Source: Bacteroidetes bacterium GWF2_35_48
GTDB taxonomy: Bacteria; Bacteroidota; Bacteroidia; Bacteroidales; GWF2-35-48
Length of the DNA stretch: 64,000 bases
Reading direction: 5' to 3'
Assembly: GCA_001769125.1 (NCBI GenBank)
Contig: MEOG01000046.1
Location: 45,598 to 109,597 of the forward strand
In this document: one piece after another, positions 63,424 through 64,000 of the stretch
How the letters are laid out: the number at the start of each line of letters is the position of its first letter
Position numbering within the stretch: the first letter of the stretch is position 1
Program-made: the position numbers and the translations under genes
Notes under the pieces: model-generated
What the model saw: only the letters and a program-made list of their open reading frames with translations
Database searches by the model: none
Told to the model about the DNA's origin: nothing

Positions 63424-64000
63424 ATGAAAACACCAACTTCAATCTTAAAAAATTTATTATCAAAAAGTATACATTCTTTTTTGTATGTCTTAATGATAGC
63501 AGGAATATTAGTAATGTGCGAGTTATCTTTTGCTCAAACTATGGTCAAAGATATTAATTCTATAAATTACGGAAGTACCCCAACTTTTATAACAGCAATA
63601 GGCAACTTTATTTATTTTTCTGCTACTGACCAAATTGCAGTTACCAGACTTTTTAAAAGCGATGGTACAGAAACAGGTACCTATAGTGTAAATAATATTT
63701 CAAGCCCATATTTGAAATTAAGTCCTGTTGATTTCTATAACAATCTTCAGACTTTCTGTAATAACAATGGTACAATTTTTTTTAACGCATATGATAGTAT
63801 TCACGGCTATGAACTATGGAAAAGCGATGGAACTGACGCTGGTACTATGCTTGTAAAAGATATTTTTCCTGGGACTAGTAATTCTGACCTATCGAAGTTT
63901 TTTGCTGTAAATGGTACATTATTCTTTTGGGCTAATAATGGTATTAATGGTATTGAGCTTTGGAAAAGCGATGGAACCGAAGCAGGAACAGTTATGGTAA
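63424..64000 (+). CDS. ELWxxDGT-repeat secreted protein, N-terminal part
   Basis: The frame is open from the ATG at 63424 to the right edge, 192 codons. Residues about 1-38 are a long signal peptide (FLYVLMIAGILVMCELSFAQ). From residue 39 the repeats begin: IYFSATDQIAVTRLFKSDGT, then YELWKSDGTDAGTMLVKDI and IELWKSDGTEAGTVMV, the hallmark of ELWxxDGT (hyalin-like propeller) proteins, which are secreted and in this phylum usually end in a T9SS sorting domain. The end is outside the window. The 175 nt gap before it (63249-63423) has only a weak AGTTGTACAACT palindrome followed by T at 63255-63272. Confidence 0.85.
   Translation, partial: MKTPTSILKNLLSKSIHSFLYVLMIAGILVMCELSFAQTMVKDINSINYGSTPTFITAIGNFIYFSATDQIAVTRLFKSDGTETGTYSVNNISSPYLKLSPVDFYNNLQTFCNNNGTIFFNAYDSIHGYELWKSDGTDAGTMLVKDIFPGTSNSDLSKFFAVNGTLFFWANNGINGIELWKSDGTEAGTVMV

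Overview
The window is AT-rich DNA from a member of the Bacteroidota that has a type IX secretion system (T9SS). The evidence is one type A T9SS sorting domain on a papain-like protease and another on a 4944-residue surface protein, two type B (CHU_C-like) sorting domains, two PorP/SprF outer-membrane proteins, a PorD homologue, DUF1573 and GEVED domains, and start sites without clear Shine-Dalgarno motifs. No rRNA, tRNA, transposase gene or CRISPR array was seen. I cannot place the organism below phylum with confidence.

Layout. 1-2072: the start of an unknown membrane or secreted protein, a membrane-anchored coiled-coil protein, and palindromic intergenic repeats. 2073-4262: a small secreted protein followed by a C1 cysteine protease with a T9SS tag. 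4365-25875: a giant minus-strand adhesin of about 6.8 kaa, built like SprB, followed 10 nt downstream by its own PorP/SprF gene. It has a Gly-rich domain, a BNR-associated domain, an IgGFc-binding-like domain, about 62 repeats of about 88 residues, five PKD domains and a type B sorting domain. 26333-30168: a minus-strand housekeeping run DUF1573 - aminotransferase - coaBC - porD. 30387-31145: a DUF481 outer-membrane protein.

31399-37108 is an accessory island. It holds a lipoprotein and a small unknown gene, a toxin-antitoxin pair, a Cas10 (type III CRISPR) fragment reduced to its HD domain, a YhcG/DUF1016 PD-(D/E)xK nuclease whose stop overlaps the cas10 start, an intact cas6, an unknown membrane protein and a divergent WYL regulator. 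I read it as a decayed type III CRISPR-Cas locus that lost its effector genes when the toxin-antitoxin module joined inside cas10.

37196-41863 is core again: a saccharopine dehydrogenase-like enzyme, a CvfB-like S1 protein, wecB and pheS, with strong hairpins between the convergent pairs. 41999-42981 holds two tandemly duplicated lipoprotein genes. 43261-63248 is a plus-strand, probably single-operon surface module: a small PKD protein with a type B sorting domain, a PorP/SprF protein, a 4944-residue multidomain protein with a type A sorting domain, and a TPR/PD40 protein resembling PorE whose OmpA domain is replaced by a rod of about 450 residues of Lys/Glu/Ala heptads. The window ends inside an ELWxxDGT-repeat protein.

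Several families of palindromic intergenic repeats are scattered through the window, and two perfect palindromes sit in frame inside the yhcG gene.
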